NCBI GenBank assembly: GCA_025358255.1
Contig: JANYKC010000054.1
Location: forward strand, 1 to 64,000
DNA from: Spirochaetaceae bacterium
Lineage (GTDB): Bacteria; Spirochaetota; Spirochaetia; Treponematales; Rectinemataceae
Length of the DNA: 64,000 bases
Reading direction: 5' to 3'
Below, piece after piece: positions 39,339 to 47,691 of this stretch. The notes beneath the pieces are model-generated. The model was given only the letters and a program-made list of their open reading frames with translations, searched no databases and was not told the DNA's origin. The translations under genes were made by a program, and so were the position numbers. Positions within the stretch are counted from its first letter, which is position 1, and each line of letters starts with the position of its first letter.

Positions 39339-40117
39339 AAGCTTTGGCTCCCCCCACCCAAGGGCCCGCCCCCCTCGCGAAGTCCGGGCGGGCGCTGTCG
39401 GCGGCCCTTTCCATCGGCCTGCTTTGGTGGCTTGCCTCCCTCCTCGTGGCCAAGCCCTTCCTGCCCCCGCCGGGACCGACCTTCGCCCGGCTCCTCGGAC
39501 GCATCGCCGACGGCTCGATCCTCCTCCATCTGGGGGCGTCGGCAGGACGGATCTGCGTGGCCCTCGCCGTGGCAGGGCCCCCCGCCGCGGTCCTCGGCCT
39601 GGCCGCCGGACGCTCGCGCCGCCTCGACGCCTTCCTCTCGCCCTTCATCTACCTCCTCCATCCCCTGCCGAAGGTCGCCTTCCTCCCTGTCATCATGCTC
39701 TTCTTCGGCCTGGGAGAGGCGTCCAAGGACATCCTCATCGGCCTCATCGTCTTTGGCCAGGTCCTCGTGGCGGCAAGGGACGCCGCCCGGTCCGTGGAGG
39801 CCGACCTCGTGGATGCCGTCCTCTCCCTTGGCGCCGGCAGGCTGCAAGTCCTCAGGCACGTGGTCTTTCCGGCCTGCCTGCCTTCCCTCCTCACCTCCCT
39901 CAGGGTCGGCCTCGGGACGGCCATCGCGGTGCTCTTCCTCGCCGAGACCTTCGCCACCCAAAGCGGCCTCGGGTGGTACGTGATGGACGCCTGGGCCCGC
40001 GTCGACTACCCCGACATGTACGCGGCCATCATGACCCTTGCCTTCTTCGGCCTCGCGGTGTATGCCTGCATCGACCTGCTCGAGACATGGCTCTGCGCCT
40101 GGCGGAGGAAAGGCTGA
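39335..40117 (+). CDS. Ssu/Tau-type ABC transporter permease
   Basis: A 260-residue inner-membrane permease with about six helices. The ATPase-docking loop reads VDAVLSLGAGRLQVLRHVVF, and GLGWYVMDAWARVDYPDMYA is the typical SsuC/TauC C-terminal segment. It completes a full importer with the two preceding genes. The ATGA overlap with the ATPase shows tight coupling. The first 25 residues are Pro/Ala-rich and probably cytoplasmic. Confidence 0.9.
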   Translation: MKALAPPTQGPAPLAKSGRALSAALSIGLLWWLASLLVAKPFLPPPGPTFARLLGRIADGSILLHLGASAGRICVALAVAGPPAAVLGLAAGRSRRLDAFLSPFIYLLHPLPKVAFLPVIMLFFGLGEASKDILIGLIVFGQVLVAARDAARSVEADLVDAVLSLGAGRLQVLRHVVFPACLPSLLTSLRVGLGTAIAVLFLAETFATQSGLGWYVMDAWARVDYPDMYAAIMTLAFFGLAVYACIDLLETWLCAWRRKG

Positions 40118-40145
40118 CCATGCCTCGCAGGTATAGGGGGAGTCC

Positions 40146-40922
40146 ATGACCCGAGCCATCCTTGTCGCGGCGATCCTTGTCCTGGCGGCTTCCGCCCTGC
40201 CTTCCCAGGACTTTTCCGCCATCGACACCCTCCACTTCCAGAAAAGGACCGGGGAGGAGCTGGCAATACTTCAGCGTTGGTACGATCCAGCCCTTCCCCA
40301 GGCGGCGGTGGTCTGGCGTATCCTGCGGGCCAAGCAGCTCAAGGCGCTGGAGCTGCCCACCGGACGGAGCCGGGAGAAGCTGGCGCTCTACGACGATTGC
40401 CTGGGTTTTGGGCGTCCCCTCCTGGACCGCGTCCTGGGCAGCCAGCGCGACAAGGCCAAGGTGGTCTATTTCCACGCGGCAAGCCTGGGTTTCAAGGCGA
40501 GGGAACAGGGCATCCTCAACTCCCTTTTCATGGCCTCAGACCTCCGGAGCCTCTGTGACCGCGCCCTGGACATAGATCCGGGCTTCGCCGACCCCTGGTA
40601 CCTCAAGGCCCTGATCGACCGGGTGACTCCGGATTTCGCGGGGGGAGACAAGGCCAAGATGGGGGCTTCCTATGCGCGGGCCATCGAGCTGGACCCGACG
40701 AACGTCCGCTTCCTCGGGGACTACGCGATCGCGCTCAAGCTGAGGAACAGGAGTTCGAGCTGGAACAAGGACGGGAACCGGGGCGTGCCGGCGGGAAAAT
40801 CCGACATCGAATACGCGAAAGAGGTGGCTCGGCGTGCCTATGCCGCATACGCCGCCCTCTCCCTCCCCAATTTCGACCAGAGCAATGTGATAAGCGAGCT
40901 CAAGGCCGCGGGCTTTAACTGA
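40146..40922 (+). CDS. TatT-like helical-repeat (TPR-like) exported protein
   Basis: A 258-residue protein with a short Sec signal (AAILVLAASALPSQ) and an otherwise helical sequence. The segment GGDKAKMGASYARAIELDPTN, with the earlier ALDIDPGFADPWYLKALID, resembles spirochaetal TatT (TRAP-associated TPR) proteins, whose helical repeats partner periplasmic binding proteins. No lipobox Cys is present, unlike TatT. It lies 28 bp behind the permease and is probably the last gene of the ubiDAX-importer unit, where it might assist the binding protein. Homology is judged by eye and the role is inferred. Confidence 0.6.
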   Translation: MTRAILVAAILVLAASALPSQDFSAIDTLHFQKRTGEELAILQRWYDPALPQAAVVWRILRAKQLKALELPTGRSREKLALYDDCLGFGRPLLDRVLGSQRDKAKVVYFHAASLGFKAREQGILNSLFMASDLRSLCDRALDIDPGFADPWYLKALIDRVTPDFAGGDKAKMGASYARAIELDPTNVRFLGDYAIALKLRNRSSSWNKDGNRGVPAGKSDIEYAKEVARRAYAAYAALSLPNFDQSNVISELKAAGFN

Positions 40923-41134
40923 GCCGTCCCAAGCCCCGGGAAGCGAAATTGGGCGCGAGTCCTAGGTCCTGACTGGCAGGAGGGATGCACTTCCAGGGGC
41001 ATATCGCTGGAATTTGTCCCAATTTCTCCAATCCGGCTGGAAAAGCGCCGGCAGGCGGTCTACCTTTATAATCAAACGGGGCAAAGAGACCGATCCCCTC
41101 CCGATCAGAAAAAAGGTCTTGGTTCGGGGGCGAC
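40923..41134 (+). other. Intergenic region with -10 element for histidine kinase gene
   Basis: A 212-bp gap. A perfect TATAAT stands at 41067-41072, 62 bp before the kinase ATG, but the -35 position (AGCGCC at 17 bp) is poor, so an activator or another sigma factor may be needed. No clear terminator for the upstream operon was found. Confidence 0.4.
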
Positions 41135-43444
41135 ATGAAAAATGCTGAACCGGAAATCCCGGTTCCTTGTGAAATCCCTTTGGAAGCGCACGTCCTGCAC
41201 TACTTGCCGATAGCCGCCGCCGTGGCGGATTTTAGCCTTGTGCGCCGCGACTATCAAACCCTCACGGAGACCGGGCTCGACGATTTCGAGGTTTTCCTCG
41301 TCAAATACCCCGACGAGCTTGACCGCTTCATCGCCCTGGTCAGCATCGTCTGGTACAACGAAGAGGCGGGGAGGAGCTTTGGCCTGAGGGCTCCTCCGGT
41401 GAGTGGAAGCAGGATCGGCAAGCGCATGGAAGGCGGAGGCCTCGAGGCCTGGAAGCGCGTCCTTGTCGACCTGGCCGCGGGGAAGGGCACGGTCGAGACG
41501 CCCGCGGTCTTCATCTCCGATTCCGCAGGAAAGGTCAACCTTCGTGTCCGCGCAACCCTCCACAACGGCCCCGGAAGCGACTGGTCGAGGGTCCTCCTCT
41601 TTTTCGACAGTTTCCGGGATGGAAAGGGCAAGGCCATCAGCCGCTTCGACGAATGGGCGGGCAGCAAGCAGCTCTTCCGCAACTTGAGCCTGGGTTTCGC
41701 CCTCCATGAAATGATCTTCGATGACGAGGATCGCCCGGTGGACTACCGCTTCCTGCTGGTCAACAGCGCCTTCGAGAGCATGACTGGGCTCAGGCGCGCC
41801 AACATCATCGGACGCAGGGCGAAAGAGGTGGTTCCCGACCTCGAGCCGGTCTGGATCGAGAGCTACGGAGAGGTCGTCCGGACCGGAAGGCCCATCGTTT
41901 TCCAGAGCGGTTCGGCGACCCTCGGGCGCACTTTCGAGGTCAGCGCCTATCGGCCGGAGACCGGCCTCTTCGCGGTCATGGTGCAGGACATCACCGACCG
42001 GCTCCGCAAGGAGGAGGCCGTGACCGAGCGCGAAGCCTTCCTTCGCGCCGTCCTGGAGACCACGGGAGACGGCTTTTTCACCGCCGACAGCGAGCTAAGG
42101 ATAGTGGACGTCAACTCGTCCTACTGCGCCCTCATGGGCTACAGCAGGGAGGAGATGCTCAGCCTCACCATCCTTGACCATTGCGCGGCCTCCACGAAGG
42201 AAAAGGTCTCGGCCCACCTCGCCAAGATCCGCAGGCAGGGCCAGGACCGTTTCGAGACCCTCCACCGCCGCGCCGACGGCAGCGTGGTGGACGTGGAGAT
42301 CACGGCGAGCTACCTCGGGGGCGACACGAGGAAAATCATCGCCTTCTGCCGCGACATCAGCCAGAGGAAAAGGACCGAGCGCCTGGTCCGCGACCAGGAC
42401 GAAAGGCTCAGCCTCGCCCTCGACGGGACAGGGGCGGGGCTTTGGGACTGGAACATGGTCACCGGCGACATGCTCCTGGACCGGAACTGGGGGAAACTGG
42501 CCGGCTATTCCCTTGAGGAGACCGCCAACAGGAACATGTCGCTATGGGCCGAGATTTGCCATCCTGAGGACAGGAGGATCTCCGAGGAGGCGCTTGCCCG
42601 CCACCTCGCGGGGGAACTGCCCCGCTACGAGTGCGAGCTGCGCATCAGGCACAAGGAAGGGCACTGGATCTGGGTCCTCAACCAGGGCGAACTCGTCGAG
42701 CGCAACGAGGCGGGGCAAGCGCTGCGCATGATAGGCCTCACCTTCGAGATCGGCGCCAGGAAGGAGGCGGAGGAGAAGCTCCGCACCACCCTCGGCGAGA
42801 AGGAAGCCCTTGTGAGCGAACTCTACCATCGGACGAAGAATTCGATGCAGCTCATCAACGCCATGCTGGAGCTCAAGAAGCAGGAGGTCGAGGATTCCTC
42901 GCTGCATACGGCCTTCGACGACATCCAGAACAAGATCCTCGCCATGGCGCTCGTCCAGGAAAAGCTCTACCAGGCCGACTGCCTCACCTCCATCGACCTC
43001 GGTTCCTATGTCACCGACCTGGTGGATCGCCTCAGGAGCGACATGCCCATTTCCGGCGCCGACATCGCCTTCTTCGCCGAGAGCAACGAGAGCAACGAGA
43101 GCGAAAGGATCGAGGTTTCGGCCGACATAGCCATCCCCTGCGGCCTCGTCCTCTCCGAGCTCATCGGCAACTCCATCAACCACGCCTTCCCCAGGCGGAA
43201 GGCCGGTCGGATCTCCGTTTCGGTGCGCAAGGAAGCCGACGGCGCGATCAGGCTCGAGGAATGGGATGATGGCGTAGGGCTGCCCTCGGGCTACGATCCC
43301 CGAAAAAGCGGGCGCCTGGGGCTCCGGACCGTCATCGGCATCGGCGAGGAACAGCTCCACGGCCGTGTCCTCTTCGGCTCCAAGGGCCCGGGTTTTTCCT
43401 GCACCCTGACCTTCAAGGACATATACTACCCGAAGAGGGTCTAG
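41135..43444 (+). CDS. Multi-PAS sensor histidine kinase (HisKA_2 type), cytoplasmic
   Basis: A 769-residue soluble kinase with no membrane segment. Residues about 1-180 form an N-terminal sensor region I do not recognise. Three PAS-like domains follow, at about 190-295 (VNSAFESMTGLRRANIIGR), 305-415 (DVNSSYCALMGYSREEML) and 425-545 (LWDWNMVTGDMLL, then HWIWVLNQGELVERNEAG). The dimerisation/phosphoacceptor part is HisKA_2-like, with the His in SELYHRTKNSMQLI. The ATPase domain has the N-box LSELIGNSINHAF and WDDGVGLPSG. A receiver gene follows 33 bp downstream and is the likely partner. The signal is unknown; PAS suggests redox, light or small ligands. Confidence 0.88.
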   Translation: MKNAEPEIPVPCEIPLEAHVLHYLPIAAAVADFSLVRRDYQTLTETGLDDFEVFLVKYPDELDRFIALVSIVWYNEEAGRSFGLRAPPVSGSRIGKRMEGGGLEAWKRVLVDLAAGKGTVETPAVFISDSAGKVNLRVRATLHNGPGSDWSRVLLFFDSFRDGKGKAISRFDEWAGSKQLFRNLSLGFALHEMIFDDEDRPVDYRFLLVNSAFESMTGLRRANIIGRRAKEVVPDLEPVWIESYGEVVRTGRPIVFQSGSATLGRTFEVSAYRPETGLFAVMVQDITDRLRKEEAVTEREAFLRAVLETTGDGFFTADSELRIVDVNSSYCALMGYSREEMLSLTILDHCAASTKEKVSAHLAKIRRQGQDRFETLHRRADGSVVDVEITASYLGGDTRKIIAFCRDISQRKRTERLVRDQDERLSLALDGTGAGLWDWNMVTGDMLLDRNWGKLAGYSLEETANRNMSLWAEICHPEDRRISEEALARHLAGELPRYECELRIRHKEGHWIWVLNQGELVERNEAGQALRMIGLTFEIGARKEAEEKLRTTLGEKEALVSELYHRTKNSMQLINAMLELKKQEVEDSSLHTAFDDIQNKILAMALVQEKLYQADCLTSIDLGSYVTDLVDRLRSDMPISGADIAFFAESNESNESERIEVSADIAIPCGLVLSELIGNSINHAFPRRKAGRISVSVRKEADGAIRLEEWDDGVGLPSGYDPRKSGRLGLRTVIGIGEEQLHGRVLFGSKGPGFSCTLTFKDIYYPKRV

Positions 43445-43477
43445 CGCCCCATCGGGGAACAAGGACGGCGCGCGGCG

Positions 43478-43885
43478 ATGAAGAAGCTCAAGATGCTCAT
43501 AGTTGAAGACGAATTCCTCTCAAGGAACCTCCTGGCCAGCCTCGTTTCGGAATATGGATCGCACGACCTGGCGGTGGACGGCCCCGAGGCGGTCAAGGCC
43601 GCGCTGTTCGCCTACGACTCAAGGAAACCCTATGACCTCATCTTCCTCGACATAATGCTGCCGCTCAAGGATGGCCAGGACGTGCTGCGGGAGATCAGGG
43701 CCTACGAGGAGCTACGCGGCCTGGCGCGCTCCGACTGCGCCAAGGTCATCATGACCACGGCCCTCTCGGATGCCCGGAATGTCATGGAGGCTTTCCGGAG
43801 CCAGTGCGATGCCTACATCCCCAAGCCCTACTCGAAGGCCAAGCTCGACGAGGAGGTCCGGGGCCTTGGCTTTCCGGACCAGTAG
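43478..43885 (+). CDS. Stand-alone response regulator receiver
   Basis: A 135-residue CheY-like receiver without an output domain. The acidic pair is in IVEDEF (residues 10-12), the phosphoacceptor Asp58 in LIFLDIMLP, the Thr in IMTTALS, and Lys116 in YIPKPYS. It sits directly behind the PAS kinase and probably takes its phosphate. With no output domain it must act by protein contact or as a relay. AAGGA lies upstream of the ATG with long spacing. It converges on the GH20 gene with a 1-bp gap. Confidence 0.9.
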   Translation: MKKLKMLIVEDEFLSRNLLASLVSEYGSHDLAVDGPEAVKAALFAYDSRKPYDLIFLDIMLPLKDGQDVLREIRAYEELRGLARSDCAKVIMTTALSDARNVMEAFRSQCDAYIPKPYSKAKLDEEVRGLGFPDQ

Positions 43886-43886
43886 C

Positions 43887-45479
43887 CTATTCGAGGGGCC
43901 CCCGATAGTGGTTGACGCCGAGGGCGGCAAGCCGCCCTAGATGGACGGCCAGGCGCTCCTTGAAATCACCGAAATCGCGCCCTTGCGCCGGCACCCAGAG
44001 GGCCTCGGAGAGGGCGCAGAGGCGGGGGAAGGCCATGTACTCGGCCTGCTTGCCGAAATAGACAAGTTCGCTCCACAGGTTTCCCTGGCCGCCCATCACG
44101 CGTGCGGCCGCCTCGCCACCAAGGCCGGCGGGCACGGCCTCGAAAGACCATGAATCCCTTACCGTGCAGACGCCGAGCTGGCCCGGCTCCTCGATCCGGT
44201 CGAGGTGCTTGTGATCGAGGTAGCAGGCGGCCGTCTGCGGACACATGACCACGCCATGGCCTCGGCGCGCGGCCCTCTCGCCGCCGGAATACCCGCGCCA
44301 GGACATGACGACGGCGCTTGGGGGAATCCATCCTTCGGAGTCCAGGATCTCGTCCCAGCCGACCATGCGCTTCCCGTGCCTCTCAAGGATGGCCGCGACC
44401 TTCGCCATGAACCAGGCCTGGAGCCCCTCATGGTCGTCCTCGGCAAGGCCAAGCTCCCGCATCCGCCCGGCACAGCGCGGGCAGGCCATCCAGCGGGTCT
44501 TGGGTGCCTCGTCGCCGCCCGCGTGGACAAAGGCAGCCGGAAAAATGCGCGCCAGGTCGCCGAAGGCCTTTTCCAGCAGCTCGAAAACCTTGTCATTGCC
44601 CGCGCACAGGATATCCTCGAAGACGCCATAGCTGTCCGCGGGCTCGAAGCGAGGAGCGCCTTCCCCAGGCGCGGAGGCACCGAGGCAGGAGAGCTCGGGA
44701 TGGGAGGCGAGGAGGGCGGTCACATGGCCCGGGGTCTCGATCTCCGGCACGACTTCGATGCCGCGCGCGGAGGCGAAGGCGACGACCCGGCGCACATCGA
44801 GGGGAGAGTAGGAGCCCGCCTTCCAGACCGGCACGTTGTAGCGCATATCGAGCCGGCGCGAGCCGGCCTGGGCGAGTTCGGGCAGGGAAGGCAGGTCGAT
44901 CCGCCAGGCCTGGTCATCGGTGAGGTGCCAATGAAAGACGCTGAGCCTGTGGAGGGCGGCAAGGTCGAGGAAACGCTCGATCGTCTCGACCGGGAAAAAA
45001 TGGCGCGCGGTGTCGAGCATGAAGCCTCGCCAGGGGAAACGGGGGCTGTCCTCAATCCGGCAAGCCGCGATGACGCTGCCCTCGGAAAGGGCCAACTGCC
45101 AGAGTGTCGCCGCCCCGCGCGCCAGGCCTTTGGTCGTGGCGGCCTCGATCAAGGCGCCGCCAGGCGCCAGCATGATGCTGTAGGCCTCCTCCCCGGCAGT
45201 GGGCGCGAGGCCGAGCCTGAGCTCGATCCGCGCTTCGCCGCCTGACGGCGGCCCGCCGAGCCTTGCGTGCCCCACGCCGGGGATGGCCGCCAGCCAGGCG
45301 CAAAGGGCCTTCGCGACCTCGGTGCAAGGGGGCGGCGCCTTGACCGCCAGGCCTCCCCTCATGTCAAAGTTGCCCTCCGCGTCCATGAGGGAAAGCGGAG
45401 GCGGCACGAGCCCTCGCCTCGGCCCATAGCCCTCGGCGGGCCTCGGCCCATAGCCCTCGGCGGGCCTCGAAAGGCTCAT
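43887..45479 (-). CDS. GH20 beta-N-acetylhexosaminidase
   Basis: A 530-residue glycosidase without a signal peptide, so probably cytoplasmic. About 45-145 is the GH20b-type N-terminal domain; the TIM barrel follows. Landmarks: RGFMLDTARHFFP, FHWHLTDDQAWRID, VVPEIETPGHVTALL, and the catalytic Asp323-Glu324 pair in HAGGDEAPKTRW. Substrate-assisted cleavage of terminal GlcNAc or GalNAc is expected. ATG at 45479 overlaps the GH1 stop as ATGA; codons upstream in the same frame lie inside the GH1 gene and are not used. An in-frame 24-bp tandem duplication (RPAEGYGP twice) sits at residues 5-20. Confidence 0.92.
   Translation of the reverse strand: MSLSRPAEGYGPRPAEGYGPRRGLVPPPLSLMDAEGNFDMRGGLAVKAPPPCTEVAKALCAWLAAIPGVGHARLGGPPSGGEARIELRLGLAPTAGEEAYSIMLAPGGALIEAATTKGLARGAATLWQLALSEGSVIAACRIEDSPRFPWRGFMLDTARHFFPVETIERFLDLAALHRLSVFHWHLTDDQAWRIDLPSLPELAQAGSRRLDMRYNVPVWKAGSYSPLDVRRVVAFASARGIEVVPEIETPGHVTALLASHPELSCLGASAPGEGAPRFEPADSYGVFEDILCAGNDKVFELLEKAFGDLARIFPAAFVHAGGDEAPKTRWMACPRCAGRMRELGLAEDDHEGLQAWFMAKVAAILERHGKRMVGWDEILDSEGWIPPSAVVMSWRGYSGGERAARRGHGVVMCPQTAACYLDHKHLDRIEEPGQLGVCTVRDSWSFEAVPAGLGGEAAARVMGGQGNLWSELVYFGKQAEYMAFPRLCALSEALWVPAQGRDFGDFKERLAVHLGRLAALGVNHYRGPLE
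45417..45464 (-). repeat. 24-bp tandem duplication in GH20 5' coding region
   Basis: Two exact 24-bp copies lie at 45417-45440 and 45441-45464, keeping the frame and encoding the octapeptide RPAEGYGP twice. It precedes the GH20b domain, so it should not affect the fold. It is a likely slippage site. Confidence 0.9.
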
Positions 45480-46831
45480 GGTGCCACGAACCCCGCGAGC
45501 AGGTCGCGGTACCAGTGATAGCTGTCCTTGGGGTGGCGCTCGCCGGTGGCGCTGTCCACCCGCACGAGGCCGAACTTCCTCGTATAGCCGAACGACCATT
45601 CGAAATTGTCCATGAGAGTCCAGGCGAGGTAGCCGCGCAAGGGGAGGCCCGCGGCGATGGCATCCCTGCAGGACGCGATGTGCGATCGAAGGTACTCGAT
45701 CCGGTCGCGGTCGTGGACCCTTCCGGCCTCCATGTCCTCGTCCGCGAAGGCCGCGCCGTTCTCCGTGACCCAGAGCGCCTTGGGCCTCCATTGCCCGTGG
45801 ATCCTGGCCAGCATGCGCGCGAGCCCGTCAGGGACGATGGACCAGCCCATGGCGGTCCTCCCGTGCCAGTCCCCCGCGTAGGCGACTCCATCCGGGTTCC
45901 CGGCCCCTGCCGGGGCCGCCTCGATGGCGTCCTCGTTGTAGTAGTTGACGCCGAGGAAGTCGAGCTCCGCGGCGATGCGGCCAAGGTCCCCTGCCTCGAT
46001 GGGCATGGCGATGCCGCGCGCCGCCAGGTGGGCCTCGGGATAACCCCTGCCATAAAGGGGATCCAGCCAGAGGGCGGTCCGCTCCACGGAAAACCGCTGG
46101 GCCGCCAGGATGTCTTGTTCCCGGCGGGTGGCGGGGCGCGGGGTGGCCGGATTGAGGGTGATGCCGATTTCGCCGGGCAAGCCCGTTTCCCGGTAACTCC
46201 CCACCGCGAGCCCATGGCCCAGGAGGAGGTGGTGGGCGGCGCGATAGGCGCTTCCGATGTCCTTGCGGCCAGGCGCATGTTCGCCGGAGCCGTAGCCGAG
46301 GAAGGCGGAGCACCAGGGCTCGTTGAGGGTCACCCAGCGCCTGACCCTGCCGCCTAGGGCGTCAAAGGCAAGCGCTGCGTAGTCGGCGAAGCGGAAAGCG
46401 GTCTCGCGCATCGGCCATCCGCCTTCGTCCTCGAGGGCCTGGGGCAGGTCCCAGTGGTAGAGGGTGACGATGGGCTCGATGCCCGCCTCCGCCAGGAGGT
46501 CGCAGAAGCGCAGGTAATGGTCAATGGCACCCTGGACGGGCCGGCCCTTGCCGGATGGCTGGATGCGCGGCCAGGAGAGGGAGAAGCGATAGGCGCCGAC
46601 ACCGAGTCCCCGCAGGAGGGCCACGTCCTCCTCCATCCGCCGCCAGGAGTCGCAGGCCCCTTCCCCCGAGCCACCGCCGGCGACCTTCCCCCCGAGGCGG
46701 CAGAAGACGTCCCAGATCGATTCGCCCCGGCCCAGTTCGTGGAGCGAGCCCTCGCTCTGGTAACTCGCGTTAGAGCAACCCCAGATGAAGCCGGCCGGAA
46801 AGCCCTCGACCCGTCCTTGCATGGCCGTCAT
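45476..46831 (-). CDS. GH1 beta-glycosidase (beta-glucosidase type)
   Basis: A 451-residue cytoplasmic retaining glycosidase of normal GH1 length. The N-terminal signature is FPAGFIWGCSNASYQSEG. The acid/base Glu171 lies in WVTLNEPW and the nucleophile in LWVTENGAAF. Other substrate-site residues are in LYHWDLPQAL and YRFSLSWPRI. Family substrates are beta-glucosides, -galactosides, -mannosides and their 6-phosphates. Context with a GH2 mannosidase and GH20 suggests beta-manno or mixed glycans. The ATG at 46831 overlaps the upstream permease stop as ATGA. Confidence 0.93.
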   Translation of the reverse strand: MTAMQGRVEGFPAGFIWGCSNASYQSEGSLHELGRGESIWDVFCRLGGKVAGGGSGEGACDSWRRMEEDVALLRGLGVGAYRFSLSWPRIQPSGKGRPVQGAIDHYLRFCDLLAEAGIEPIVTLYHWDLPQALEDEGGWPMRETAFRFADYAALAFDALGGRVRRWVTLNEPWCSAFLGYGSGEHAPGRKDIGSAYRAAHHLLLGHGLAVGSYRETGLPGEIGITLNPATPRPATRREQDILAAQRFSVERTALWLDPLYGRGYPEAHLAARGIAMPIEAGDLGRIAAELDFLGVNYYNEDAIEAAPAGAGNPDGVAYAGDWHGRTAMGWSIVPDGLARMLARIHGQWRPKALWVTENGAAFADEDMEAGRVHDRDRIEYLRSHIASCRDAIAAGLPLRGYLAWTLMDNFEWSFGYTRKFGLVRVDSATGERHPKDSYHWYRDLLAGFVAP

Positions 46832-47688
46832 CCCTTGATCGCCCCGGCGGCCACGCCCTTCGTGATCTGCTTGCGGAAGACGACATAGAAGGCGAGCATC
46901 GGCACCATGCCGATGACCAGCGCGGCGAACTGCTTTCCGTAGTCCGTGGAGAGCGAGCCCGAGAACTTGAAGATGCCCAAGGGAAGGCTCTTGAGCTCTG
47001 TCCTCGAGACGAGGATGTTGATGAGGGCGAATTCGTTCCAGATGCCAGTGATGTTCAGTATCGCCAGGGTCGTGGCGACGGGCACGGCCATCGGCGTGAT
47101 GATCGCGAGGAATATGCGCCAGTAGCCTGCCCCGTCGATGCGGGCCGATTCGACGAGGGCGGAGGGGATGCCCTTGATGAACTCCGTGGCCAAGTAGATG
47201 CCGGTGGGCAGGCCGGCGCCGATGTAGACGAGGAGGACGGCCAGCCGCGTGTTGTAGATGCCCAGGATGTTCACTTCCAGGAAGAGGGGTATCATCAGGG
47301 TCTGGATCGTGAGGAGGATGCCGATGATGAAGGAGCCGTAAAGCGGTGCCGTGGCCTTCGACCTGATCTTCGCGAACGCGAAGCCGGCGAGTAGGGAGAA
47401 GAAGATGATGCCGAGGGTGGAGAGGGCGGTGTAGATGAGGGAATTGGGAAAGAGCTTCGCGAACTCGCCGAATTCCCAGGCGCCTTTATAATTGGCAAGG
47501 GTCGGCGCCACGGGGAAGCCGAGCTGGCTCACCTGGAATTCCCGCGTCGTCTTGAAGGAATTCATCGCGAGCCAGAATATCGGGTAGAGGGTCATGACGG
47601 AGAAAAGGGCCATCACGGCGTAGGCGAGGGATTTCGCCGCCTTCCCGCCCACAGCGCCCCAGAAAGTCGTCTTGTGCTCTTCTGACAT
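46828..47688 (-). CDS. Sugar ABC transporter permease, MalG type
   Basis: A 286-residue inner-membrane permease with six helices. It has the docking loop ESARIDGAGYWRIFLAIITP and a typical LYPIFWLAMNSFKTTREF start. ATG at 47688 follows AAGGAG. It pairs with the MalF-type permease encoded 3 bp upstream. No ATPase gene is in the cluster. Confidence 0.92.
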   Translation of the reverse strand: MSEEHKTTFWGAVGGKAAKSLAYAVMALFSVMTLYPIFWLAMNSFKTTREFQVSQLGFPVAPTLANYKGAWEFGEFAKLFPNSLIYTALSTLGIIFFSLLAGFAFAKIRSKATAPLYGSFIIGILLTIQTLMIPLFLEVNILGIYNTRLAVLLVYIGAGLPTGIYLATEFIKGIPSALVESARIDGAGYWRIFLAIITPMAVPVATTLAILNITGIWNEFALINILVSRTELKSLPLGIFKFSGSLSTDYGKQFAALVIGMVPMLAFYVVFRKQITKGVAAGAIKG

Positions 47689-47691
47689 GTC

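Noticed and set aside
40974..40989. Second sigma-54-like site (TGGCAGG, 4 bp, ATGCA) upstream of the histidine kinase
   Set aside because: Two mismatches to the consensus, including the T before GC, and about 145 bp from the start codon; a TATAAT closer to the gene is a better candidate.
45480..45791. N-terminal extension of the GH20 frame into the GH1 gene
   Set aside because: Codons are out of frame within GH1 coding sequence; the ATGA overlap at 45476-45479 is the natural start.
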